Of a stretch of DNA of 64,000 bases, positions 43,432 to 50,937 are shown in pieces. The notes under the pieces were generated by a model. It saw nothing but the letters and a program-made list of their open reading frames with translations. It was not told the origin of the DNA and searched no databases. The DNA is from Alphaproteobacteria bacterium. GTDB taxonomy: Bacteria > Pseudomonadota > Alphaproteobacteria > Rhizobiales > Rhizobiaceae. The position numbers and the translations under genes are program-made. Position 1 is the first letter of the stretch; each line of letters opens with the position of its first letter. The DNA is taken from assembly GCA_018823835.1 (NCBI GenBank), contig JAHJHT010000013.1, forward strand, positions 186,001 to 250,000, written 5' to 3'.

Positions 43432-44532
43432 ATGGCAGAGATCAGGGTCGAAAATCTCAGAAAGGAATTCGGATCGTTCGTCGCGGTCCAGAACTCCACC
43501 TTCACCGTCGAGGATGGCGAGTTCTTCGTCATGCTCGGGCCGTCGGGCTGCGGCAAGACGACGACGCTTCGAATGATCGCCGGACTCGAACTGCCGACCT
43601 CCGGCCAGATCCTGCTCGACGGCGAGGACGTCTCCATGCGCCGCGCCCGCGAACGCGACATCGCCTTCGTGTTCCAGCTCTTTGCGCTTTATCCGCACAT
43701 GAATGTGCGCAAGAACATCGGCTTCCCGCTTTTGGCGCAGGGCATGCCGCGCGCCGAGATCAAGGAGCGCGTCGAGGAGACGGCAAAACTGCTGCGCATC
43801 GACCATCTTCTCGACAAGCCGGTGTCGGGGCTCGCCGGCGGCGACCGCCAGCGCGTCGCACTCGGCCGCGCCATTGTCAGGCGGCCGAAATGCTTCCTGA
43901 TGGACGAGCCGCTCGGCACGCTCGACACCGAGTTCCGCGACCTGATGGTGCACGAACTGCGCGAGCTGCATAACCGCATCCACGCCACCACGGTCTATGT
44001 CACGCACGACCAGATGGAGGCCATGTCGATGGCCGACAAGATCGCCGTGATGAGCAACGGGTTGATCGAGCAGTTCGGCACGCCGCAGGAAATCTACGAC
44101 CGTCCGGCCTCGATGTTCGTCGCCGATTTCATCGGATCGCCGCCGATGAACTTTCTGTCGTTCAAGAGCGGACTGGCCAGGGGCGCGCGCGAAGTCACCG
44201 TGCAGGGCGCCGGTGTCGAGGTGCCCGAAATCCGCGAGGACATGGCGCCCGCCGAAATGGCGCTCGGCATCAGGCCCGAACACATACGCTTCGACGAGAA
44301 TTCCAAGCTGCGCGGCTCGGTCTATGGCACCGAATATCTCGGCACCACGCAGATCGTGGCGGTCGAGACCGCCGACGGCATGATCAAGGCGCGCGTGCCG
44401 GCCGACATGCGGCTTGCGATGGGCGAGCCGGTCGGTCTGGCGCTCAACGGCGCGCGGCTGTCGATCTTCGACAAGGCCTCGGGCCGCGTCGTGCGCTCCT
44501 CCATCCATGACGGGGGCCAGCAGCATGGCTGA
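43432..44532 (+). CDS. ABC transporter ATP-binding protein 1
   Basis: A 366-residue ATPase with a C-terminal TOBE regulatory domain. Walker A is GPSGCGKTT, Walker B CFLMDEPLG and the H-loop YVTHD. The signature loop reads VSGLAGGDRQRVALGRA, that is LAGGD in place of the usual LSGGQ, an uncommon change that may weaken one of the two catalytic sites in the heterodimer with the next ATPase. Encoded with the second ATPase, overlapping it by eight bases, as in GlpS/GlpT pairs. Confidence 0.92.
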   Translation: MAEIRVENLRKEFGSFVAVQNSTFTVEDGEFFVMLGPSGCGKTTTLRMIAGLELPTSGQILLDGEDVSMRRARERDIAFVFQLFALYPHMNVRKNIGFPLLAQGMPRAEIKERVEETAKLLRIDHLLDKPVSGLAGGDRQRVALGRAIVRRPKCFLMDEPLGTLDTEFRDLMVHELRELHNRIHATTVYVTHDQMEAMSMADKIAVMSNGLIEQFGTPQEIYDRPASMFVADFIGSPPMNFLSFKSGLARGAREVTVQGAGVEVPEIREDMAPAEMALGIRPEHIRFDENSKLRGSVYGTEYLGTTQIVAVETADGMIKARVPADMRLAMGEPVGLALNGARLSIFDKASGRVVRSSIHDGGQQHG

Positions 44533-45541
44533 TGTATTCCTGAACGGCGTCAGCAAGGCGTTCGACGACCACCAGGCCGTCGCCAATCTCGACCTCAAGA
44601 TCGCGGATGGCGAATTCGTCGTGCTGCTCGGGCCGACCGGTGCGGGCAAGACGACGACGCTCAGGCTCGTCGCCGGCCTCGAAAAGCCGGATAGCGGCAG
44701 CATCGAGATCGGCGGGCACGACGCCACCAGGCTGGAGCCGGCCGAGCGCGACGTCGCCTTCGTGTTCCAGCAATATTCGCTCTACCCGCATCTCAGCGTC
44801 TACGAAAACCTCGCCTTTCCGCTGCGCTCGCCGGCGCGCCGCATGCCCGACGACCAGATCCGCCGCCGCGTCGAGGAAGTGGCCAGGATGGTGCGCATCC
44901 ATCACAAGCTGGACAACCGTTCGACCAAGCTTTCCGGTGGCGAGATGCAGCGCGTCGCCATTGGCCGCGCACTGGTCCGCAAGCCGGCGATCTACCTGAT
45001 GGACGAGCCGTTGTCTTCGCTCGACGCCAAGCTGCGCGCCGAGCTCAGGCTCGAACTGAAGCGCATCCAGGCCGAACTCGGCTCGACCGTTCTCTACGTC
45101 ACGCACGACCAGATCGAGGCGATGACCATGGCCGACCGTATCGGCATCCTGGCCGACGGCTTGCTGGTGCAGATCGGGTCGCCGCGGGCGATCTACATGG
45201 AGCCCGCCAACCTGCATGTCGCGGCGCGCCTCGGCCAGCCGGCGATCAACCTGATCCCCGTCGGCCTGCTGCCCGACGCGGCGGTACCGACCGGCACCAA
45301 GACGATCGGGGCGCGCACCGAGCATCTGACCATCGAGAAATCGGCCAACGGCCATGGCGACGGGACGATCGACTGGGTCGAGCATCTCGGCGACCAGAAC
45401 CACCTTCATCTCACCGTGAAGGACCGCAAGCTGATCACGCTGACCGATACCGACACGCCGTTCCGCAAGGGCGATGCGGTCACCGTGCGCTACCGCGCGC
45501 CGCTGTTCTTCGACGGCGCCGGCAACAGGATTTCGGGATAA
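44525..45541 (+). CDS. ABC transporter ATP-binding protein 2
   Basis: A 338-residue ATPase with a canonical set of motifs: Walker A GPTGAGKTT, signature LSGGEMQRVAIGRA, Walker B IYLMDEPLSSLD and H-loop YVTHD, followed by a TOBE domain (MEPANLHVAARLGQPAINLI onward). It should form an asymmetric pair with ATPase 1. Its stop codon shares a base with the dhaL start (TAATG), linking transporter and kinase translation. Confidence 0.93.
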   Translation: MADVFLNGVSKAFDDHQAVANLDLKIADGEFVVLLGPTGAGKTTTLRLVAGLEKPDSGSIEIGGHDATRLEPAERDVAFVFQQYSLYPHLSVYENLAFPLRSPARRMPDDQIRRRVEEVARMVRIHHKLDNRSTKLSGGEMQRVAIGRALVRKPAIYLMDEPLSSLDAKLRAELRLELKRIQAELGSTVLYVTHDQIEAMTMADRIGILADGLLVQIGSPRAIYMEPANLHVAARLGQPAINLIPVGLLPDAAVPTGTKTIGARTEHLTIEKSANGHGDGTIDWVEHLGDQNHLHLTVKDRKLITLTDTDTPFRKGDAVTVRYRAPLFFDGAGNRISG

Positions 45542-46152
45542 TGACGGACATGCAGCAACTGGACCTTGGCACTTTGATTTCAGCCTGCGCCGACACGATC
45601 ACGGCGCATGCCGACGAACTGACGGCGCTCGATCAGGCAATCGGCGATGGCGACCACGGGCTGAACATGAGGCGCGGCCTGGAGGGCGTGCGCGCCGACG
45701 CGGCTGCAATTGCCGCCAAGCCGCTGCCCGACGCGCTGAAGGCCATCGGCACCAAGCTGGTGATGACGGTCGGCGGCGCCTCCGGCCCGCTGTTCGGCAC
45801 CTTCTTCATGGCGCTCGGCAAGGAACTGCCGGCCGAGCCGGGGAGGGCCGAACTCAACGCCGCCTTTGCCAAGGCGGTCGATGCGGTGGCGGCGCGGGGA
45901 AAATCGCAGGCCGGGCAAAAGACGATGCTCGACGTGCTCTACCCCGTGGCGCAGGCGCTGGCGGCGGGTTCCACGGCCGCCGATATCGCAGCTGCGGCCG
46001 ACAAGGCGGCGGAGGCTACCGTGCCGATGAAGGCGACGCGCGGACGCGCCTCGTTTCTCGGCGACCGTTCGATAGGGCACATGGATGCCGGCGCGCGCTC
46101 CTCGGCGCTGCTGCTGCGCAGCGTGGCTGAAGTGCTTGGGGGAAATGCATGA
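45541..46152 (+). CDS. dhaL: dihydroxyacetone kinase, ADP-binding subunit DhaL
   Basis: A 203-residue helical subunit that carries a tightly bound nucleotide, rephosphorylated by DhaM and used to phosphorylate dihydroxyacetone on DhaK. The Mg-binding aspartates are in LDQAIGDGDHGLNMRRG (about residues 30-46); the loop MTVGGASGPLFGTFFMALGK grips the nucleotide. The ending RSIGHMDAGARSSALLL is typical. Overlaps the transporter gene at TAATG and the dhaM start at ATGA. Confidence 0.95.
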   Translation: MTDMQQLDLGTLISACADTITAHADELTALDQAIGDGDHGLNMRRGLEGVRADAAAIAAKPLPDALKAIGTKLVMTVGGASGPLFGTFFMALGKELPAEPGRAELNAAFAKAVDAVAARGKSQAGQKTMLDVLYPVAQALAAGSTAADIAAAADKAAEATVPMKATRGRASFLGDRSIGHMDAGARSSALLLRSVAEVLGGNA

Positions 46153-46538
46153 GCAATGTAGGCATCGTCATCGTGTCGCACTCGCCGCTGGTGGCCGAGG
46201 GAACCGCCGACATGGTACGCCAGATGGTCGGCGAAGAGGTGCCGCTTGCCTGGTGCGGCGGCAACGCCGAAGGCGGGCTCGGCACGCAGGTCGGCGCGAT
46301 CATGGATGCCATCGAGGAAGCCTGGTCGGATGCGGGCGTGGCGATCCTCGTTGATCTCGGCGGTGCAGAGACCAACAGCGAGATGGCGATCGAGATGATC
46401 GGCGAGCCGCGCTCGGGCCGGATAGTGATCTGCAACGCGCCGGTGGTCGAGGGGGCGGTGATGGCCGCGACCGAGGCCTCTGGCGGCGCGACGCTCAAAC
46501 AGGTGGTGGCAACGGCGCAGGAACTGTCGCCGGCCTAG
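46149..46538 (+). CDS. dhaM: PTS-type phosphotransferase subunit DhaM, EIIA domain
   Basis: A 129-residue mannose-type EIIA domain. The phospho-accepting histidine is His11 in GIVIVSHSPLVAEG; the following GTQVGAIMDAIEEAW and LVDLGGAETNSEMA are conserved. In enterobacteria DhaM is a fusion of EIIA, HPr and EI; here the same three functions are separate adjacent genes. It passes phosphate from HPr to the ADP on DhaL. Confidence 0.93.
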   Translation: MSNVGIVIVSHSPLVAEGTADMVRQMVGEEVPLAWCGGNAEGGLGTQVGAIMDAIEEAWSDAGVAILVDLGGAETNSEMAIEMIGEPRSGRIVICNAPVVEGAVMAATEASGGATLKQVVATAQELSPA

Positions 46539-46593
46539 GACAAGAACCGCGCGGGCCTCGCTATCGGGGCGCAGGCGGGAACGGAATGAAAGG

Positions 46594-46611
46594 CCGGGCC
46601 GAACGGCCCGG
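46594..46611 (+). promoter_or_regulatory. intercistronic hairpin between dhaM and HPr
   Basis: CCGGGCC, GAAC, GGCCCGG: a seven-pair GC stem in an 88-base gap, the only sizeable one in the second half of the operon. No T-run follows. It may slow decay or tune the amount of HPr and EI made. Confidence 0.4.
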
Positions 46612-46626
46612 AGATTGGAAGCGAGA

Positions 46627-46929
46627 ATGACGACATCTGCGGAAGCGACGGTCCTGATCACCCACGACGTGGGCCTGCATGCGCGTCCGTCGGTGAAGTT
46701 CACCAAGCTCGCCAAGACATTCGCCGCCAAGGTCGAGATGGCGCTTGCCGCCGAGGGCCCGTGGTTCGACGCCAAGAGCATCGTCAAGGTGATGGCCGCC
46801 AAGGCGCCGAAGGGCACGACGCTCTATCTGCGTGGCGAAGGAGAGGGCGCCGCCGAGGCAGTCGCCGCGCTGAAAGCCCTTGTCGAGCGCGATTTCGACG
46901 AGGACGGGGTGCATGCCCGGACCGCTTGA
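46627..46929 (+). CDS. HPr family phosphocarrier protein
   Basis: A 100-residue HPr with GGAAGCGAGA before ATG 46627. The phosphorylation site is in HDVGLHARPSVKFTKLAKTF (His18). The segment that carries the regulatory serine in firmicute HPr reads WFDAKSIVKVMAAKAPKGT, where the serine is also present (KSIVKVMA). It is a dedicated HPr for the dha system, distinct from the chromosomal Ntr-type one expected elsewhere. Its end overlaps the EI gene by 17 bases. Confidence 0.93.
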   Translation: MTTSAEATVLITHDVGLHARPSVKFTKLAKTFAAKVEMALAAEGPWFDAKSIVKVMAAKAPKGTTLYLRGEGEGAAEAVAALKALVERDFDEDGVHARTA

Positions 46930-48499
46930 ACTGAAGGGCATTGCCGCCTCGCCGGGCTATGCTGCGGGTCCGGTGTTCGACCTCGACCGGCCGCTCGGCG
47001 CCTATGTCGCCAAGGGTTCTGCCGCGGCCGAGAAGGCCGCGCTCGAAGACGCCATTGCCGCTGCCAGCGCAAGCTTGGCGGATCTGATCGCCGCCGCCGA
47101 GGGCGAGGCGGGCGAGATTCTCGAATTCCAGCTTGCGATGATCGAGGACGACGCGCTGACCGGTCCGGCCTTCGCGGCGATCGAAACGGGTCTGCCCGCC
47201 GATGCTGCCTGGACCAGCGCACTCGACGCCGAAATCGCCGGCTACGAGACCTCCGACGAAGAATATTTCCGCGCCCGCGCTGCCGACATACGCGACATTC
47301 GAGACCAGGTGTTTCGCGCGCTGGTGTCCGAAGGTGGCGCTTCCGTTCCGGCCGGCGCCATCCTGCATGGCGACGACATCGCGCCGACGCGCTTCTTGCA
47401 GACCGACTGGTCCGCCGGCGGCGGCATCGCGCTGAAATCCGGCAGCTCTGCGAGCCATGTCGCCATGCTGGCGCGCGCCCGCGGCGTGCCGATGGTGGTC
47501 GGGCTGGGGCCAGCGGCAAACGGGGTTTCTGGCGAGGCGCTGCTCGACGCCGAGCATGGCGGCATCGTCTTTGCGCCGACCGATGCCGAGCGTCGGCGTT
47601 TCAGGACGGCTGCAGAGGCCTATGCGGCGCGCCGCGAGAAGGCCGGCGATTTCCTCGGCCGGCCGGCGGCGACGAAGTCCGGCGTGCCGGTCAGGGTGCA
47701 GGTCAATGTCGCCGATCCGTCCGACGTCGAGCGCATCGACATTGCGACCTGCGACGGCGTCGGCCTGATGCGCACGGAATTCCTGTTCGGCAAGGTGCTG
47801 CCCGACGAGGATACGCAATACGCGGCCTACCGCAGGGTGCTGGAATGGGCCGGTGGCAAGCCGGTGACGATCCGCACGGCGGATGCCGGCGGCGACAAGC
47901 CCGTGCCGGGCTATACGGTCGAGGAAACCAATCCCTTCCTCGGCCTGCGCGGCATTCGCCTGTCGCTGGCGCGGCCCGATGTCTTCCGGGTGCAGGTGCG
48001 GGCCCTGCTGCGCGCCGGCATGCATGGCACGCTCAAGGTGATGTTCCCGATGATCGCGGTGCCGGAGGAATATGCCCGCGCCCGCGCGCTGTTCGTGGAA
48101 GAGGCGGCGGCACTCGCCGCTGCCGGGGTGGCGCACATGATGCCGCCGCTCGGCATCATGGTGGAAGTGCCGTCGGTAGCAATCGCGCCTGAGCTTTTCG
48201 CCGAGGTCGCCTTCTTCTCCATCGGCTCGAACGACCTGACGCAATACGTGATGGCGGCGGCGCGCGACAACGGCACTGTGGCGGCGCTGAACTCCGTGCA
48301 CAACCCGGCGGTGCTGAGGCTCATCGGCGAGGTGGCGGCCTTCGGCCAGGCCAACGGCATTTCGGTCAGCCTTTGCGGCGATGCGGGCGGCGACCCGGCG
48401 GCGATCCCGGCGTTGCTGGCAGCCGGCCTCCGCGACCTCTCGGTCGCGCCGGCGCAACTGGCGATGGCCAAGGCCGCCATCGCCGAGGTGGCTTTCTAG
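46913..48499 (+). CDS. ptsI: phosphoenolpyruvate--protein phosphotransferase (enzyme I)
   Basis: A 528-residue enzyme I, slightly shorter than the usual 570. Active-site histidine H182 lies in SGSSASHVAMLARARGVPM; the C-terminal PEP site includes GVGLMRTEFLFGK, GSNDLTQYVMAAARDN and the cysteine in SLCGDAGGDP. It phosphorylates the operon's HPr from PEP, starting the chain EI to HPr to DhaM to DhaL to dihydroxyacetone. The start at ATG 46913 has GAGG upstream and overlaps HPr. Confidence 0.94.
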   Translation: MPGPLELKGIAASPGYAAGPVFDLDRPLGAYVAKGSAAAEKAALEDAIAAASASLADLIAAAEGEAGEILEFQLAMIEDDALTGPAFAAIETGLPADAAWTSALDAEIAGYETSDEEYFRARAADIRDIRDQVFRALVSEGGASVPAGAILHGDDIAPTRFLQTDWSAGGGIALKSGSSASHVAMLARARGVPMVVGLGPAANGVSGEALLDAEHGGIVFAPTDAERRRFRTAAEAYAARREKAGDFLGRPAATKSGVPVRVQVNVADPSDVERIDIATCDGVGLMRTEFLFGKVLPDEDTQYAAYRRVLEWAGGKPVTIRTADAGGDKPVPGYTVEETNPFLGLRGIRLSLARPDVFRVQVRALLRAGMHGTLKVMFPMIAVPEEYARARALFVEEAAALAAAGVAHMMPPLGIMVEVPSVAIAPELFAEVAFFSIGSNDLTQYVMAAARDNGTVAALNSVHNPAVLRLIGEVAAFGQANGISVSLCGDAGGDPAAIPALLAAGLRDLSVAPAQLAMAKAAIAEVAF

Positions 48500-48501
48500 C
48501 C

Positions 48502-48912
48502 ATGGCGGAGTCCGACAATGATGCGGCGATCCGCGCCTACAAGACCATCCTGTCGGCGGTCATCGACCAGCGGCCGTCGGGCATGCGGCAGCGGCTGGCC
48601 GATGCGCTGGGAAAACATCGCAGTTTCGTGACGCAGATCTGCAGTCCGTCCTACACGATGGCGATCCCGTCCAAGCATCTTCCGCAGATCTTTTCGGTCT
48701 GCCATTTCAGCACCGCGGAGCGCGACCAGTTCCTCGCCGCCTACCACGTGGCGCATCCCGGCAAGACTCCGGCAGCAGGGGGCATGCGCAAGACAAGGCA
48801 CCTGTCGCTCACCGTGCCGGATCTCGGCGACGACAAGCAGAACGCCGCGCTCGACCGCGCCGTCAATGAGTTCATCCAGCGCATCACCAGCATTACCGGC
48901 AAAAGCAGCTAG
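48502..48912 (+). CDS. probable DNA-binding protein of the dha operon
   Basis: A 136-residue protein between ptsI and dhaK. MRQRLADALGKHRSFVTQIC looks like an HTH of the lambda-repressor/Cro type (about residues 28-47), followed by SPSYTMAIPSKHLPQIFSVC and a C-terminal helical tail (LDRAVNEFIQRITSITGK). Small proteins like this are found next to dhaK in rhizobia as I recall, but have no assigned function. It might be the local regulator acting on the TTGTTTAGTAA sites, which is inference. Confidence 0.6.
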   Translation: MAESDNDAAIRAYKTILSAVIDQRPSGMRQRLADALGKHRSFVTQICSPSYTMAIPSKHLPQIFSVCHFSTAERDQFLAAYHVAHPGKTPAAGGMRKTRHLSLTVPDLGDDKQNAALDRAVNEFIQRITSITGKSS

Positions 48913-48936
48913 CCATCGCCTCGGGAGGATATTTCC

Positions 48937-49923
48937 ATGAAAAAATTCATCAACGCCGTCGACGACGTGCTGACCGAGAGCCTCGACGGCTTTGCCGCCG
49001 CGCACGCCGACATCCTGGCGCTTGGCGGCGGCCACAAGTTCATCCAGCGCAAGGAGCTCAAGCAGGGCAAGGTGGCTTTGATCTCGGGCGGCGGCTCGGG
49101 CCACGAGCCGCTGCATGGCGGGCTTGTCGGACACGGCATGCTCGACGCCGCCTGTCCCGGCCAGATTTTTACCTCGCCGACGCCCGACCAGATGCTGGAG
49201 GCGGCGCAGGCCGTCGACACCGGTGCCGGGGTGCTGTTCATCGTCAAGAACTACGAGGGCGACGTGATGAACTTCGAGATGGCCGCCGAAATGGCCGACG
49301 GCACGATGAGCGTCATCACCAATGACGACGTGGCGGTCGAGGATTCGCTCTACACCACCGGGCGGCGCGGCGTTGCCGGCACGCTGGTCGTCGAGAAGAT
49401 CGTCGGCGCCGCGGCCGAAGCCGGCATGGGCCTCGCCGACCTCAAGGCGCTCGGCGACCGCGTCAACAAGGCGACCCGCTCGATGGGCGTGGCGCTGACC
49501 AGCTGCACGGTGCCCGCCGCGGGCAAGCCGAATTTCGAGATCGCCGAAGACGAGATGGAGTTCGGCGTCGGCATTCACGGCGAGCCCGGCCGCCGCCGCG
49601 CCAAGCTCGAGCCGGCCGACGCGATCGCCGAGGAAATCTGCACGGCAATCGTCGGCGACCTCGGCAGCGCCGCCAAGGGCAGGGCGCTGCTCTTCATCAA
49701 CGGTTTTGGCGCCACGCCCGCGGTCGAGCTCTATTTGATGTACAACAGCGCGCGCAAATTCATCGAGGCGCACGGCATCACGGTCGCGCGCTCGCTGGTC
49801 GGCTCCTACGTCACCTCCCTCGACATGGCCGGCTGCTCGATCACGCTGACCATGCTCGACGCCGAGATGGAAAAATTCTGGGACGCGCCTGTGCACACGG
49901 CGGCGTTGCGGTGGGGGATGTAA
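48937..49923 (+). CDS. dhaK: dihydroxyacetone kinase, substrate-binding subunit DhaK
   Basis: A 328-residue subunit that binds dihydroxyacetone covalently through a histidine, here H214 in FGVGIHGEPGRRRA. Also seen are ALISGGGSGHEPLHGGLVG at the N-domain and NDDVAVEDSLYTTGRRGVAG. GGGAGG lies nine bases before the ATG. Encoded last in the operon; the product dihydroxyacetone phosphate enters glycolysis directly. No terminator is apparent; a palindromic repeat region follows. Confidence 0.96.
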   Translation: MKKFINAVDDVLTESLDGFAAAHADILALGGGHKFIQRKELKQGKVALISGGGSGHEPLHGGLVGHGMLDAACPGQIFTSPTPDQMLEAAQAVDTGAGVLFIVKNYEGDVMNFEMAAEMADGTMSVITNDDVAVEDSLYTTGRRGVAGTLVVEKIVGAAAEAGMGLADLKALGDRVNKATRSMGVALTSCTVPAAGKPNFEIAEDEMEFGVGIHGEPGRRRAKLEPADAIAEEICTAIVGDLGSAAKGRALLFINGFGATPAVELYLMYNSARKFIEAHGITVARSLVGSYVTSLDMAGCSITLTMLDAEMEKFWDAPVHTAALRWGM

Positions 49924-50291
49924 CCACCCGGCCTCATCATCCCGGCGTGACCGCCCCTTCTTCATCCCGGCGTGACCCACTACCTTCGTCATCCCGGGCG
50001 AGCGAGCGGAGCGAGTGAAGACCCGGGACCCATTGGCCGCGCAATCATCCAGCGCGGCCCGGTCCTAGCAAATCCAAGGTGTCGCCGCGCTGCACTGAGG
50101 TCCCGCCAAATCCGCAGATCGGCCGCGCAGCTCAATGGGTCCCGGATACCTCCGCTTCGCTCCGGTTCCGGGATGACGCAGGTGGGAGCTCACACCCGCA
50201 ATGACGAGAACGGGGAAGCGCGGTTCTGGGAGGATGAGAGTGCGCTGATCCGCGGTTTCGCGATGACGAGGGTGTGACTGGCGTAGACCAG
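49924..50291. other. repeat-rich region after dhaK
   Basis: No protein gene. It holds the first palindromic repeat element (49987-50178) and scattered short relics of its ends (TCATCCCGGCGTGACC, twice before 49987). Nothing else is seen. Confidence 0.6.
49987..50178. repeat. palindromic repeat element, copy A
   Basis: About 192 bases with inverted ends CGTCATCCCGG / CCGGGATGACG and a nested inverted pair GGGACCCATTG (50025-50035) / CAATGGGTCCC (50133-50143), so it can fold into a long hairpin. The second copy is at 50684-50870. This is a non-coding, MITE-like or REP-like element. Confidence 0.8.
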
Positions 50292-50579
50292 CTATCGGTT
50301 CAAGACTTCATACAAATCGTCCCACCCTGGGTTCATCGCCTCGATCAGTTCGAGCTTCCACTTGCGGCGCCACTTCTTGATGCGCTTCTCGTCGACAATC
50401 GCCTCACCGATGTCGACATATTCGCGATACCAGACGAGGCGTTTGACGCCATATTTCTTCGTGAAGCCGCCGGTCAGTTCCTCGCGATGCTCCCAGATAC
50501 GGCGTTCAAGATCACTCGTCACCCCAGTGTAGAGCGTGCCATGCTTGCGCGATGCGAGAACGTAGACGTAGCCGGCCAT
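50292..50579 (-). CDS. GIY-YIG nuclease family protein (single-domain)
   Basis: A 95-residue protein that is little more than a GIY-YIG domain: YVYVLASRKHGTLYTGVTSD supplies the GIY-like and YTG motifs (the second, usually YIG, is YTG here), RIWEHR the catalytic arginine, and VDEKRIKKWRRKWKLELIEA contains the glutamate. It resembles URI/UPF0213-type small endonuclease-like proteins, whose role is unknown. It is flanked on both sides by copies of a palindromic repeat, suggesting a connection to their spread or processing. Confidence 0.85.
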   Translation of the reverse strand: MAGYVYVLASRKHGTLYTGVTSDLERRIWEHREELTGGFTKKYGVKRLVWYREYVDIGEAIVDEKRIKKWRRKWKLELIEAMNPGWDDLYEVLNR

Positions 50580-50937
50580 GCGGACATTTCAGCGGGAGCG
50601 AGGCCACTTCGCAAGACCCTTCGTGGAGGCAAACCACGTTCGTCATCTTGGGCGACAACCAGCTTCGCGAAGCTGGGTGCCGTCGTCATCCCGGGCGAGC
50701 GAGCGCAGCGAGTGAAGACCCGGGACCCATTGGTCGCGCAATCGTCGAGCGCGGCCCGGTCCTCGCAAATTCCCGGTGCGCTGCATTGAGGTCCCGCCAA
50801 ACCCGCAGATCGGCCGCGCCAACTCAATGGGTCCCGGATACCTCCGCTTGGCTCCGGTTCCGGGATGACGCAGGTGGGAGCTCACACCGGGATGACGAAG
50901 GCGTGGGGAGTTCCGGCTCCGGGATAGGCGGGTCCTT
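50580..50937. other. repeat-rich region between the GIY-YIG gene and cobT
   Basis: No protein gene. It contains repeat copy B (50684-50870), a short palindrome AGCTTCGCGAAGCT (50662-50675) and an extra copy of a repeat end (50885-50899). Confidence 0.6.
50684..50870. repeat. palindromic repeat element, copy B
   Basis: About 187 bases, in the same orientation and close in sequence to copy A, with the same inverted ends and nested GGGACCCATTG / CAATGGGTCCC pair. Small indels and substitutions separate the copies, so they are not a very recent duplication. Confidence 0.8.

Noticed and set aside
46784..48457. A 557-residue open frame on the minus strand
   Set aside because: Antisense to enzyme I and HPr; Arg/His-rich shadow.
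49924..50900. CRISPR array
   Set aside because: The repeats are two long, structured copies about 700 bases apart with no regularly spaced short repeats and no cas genes.
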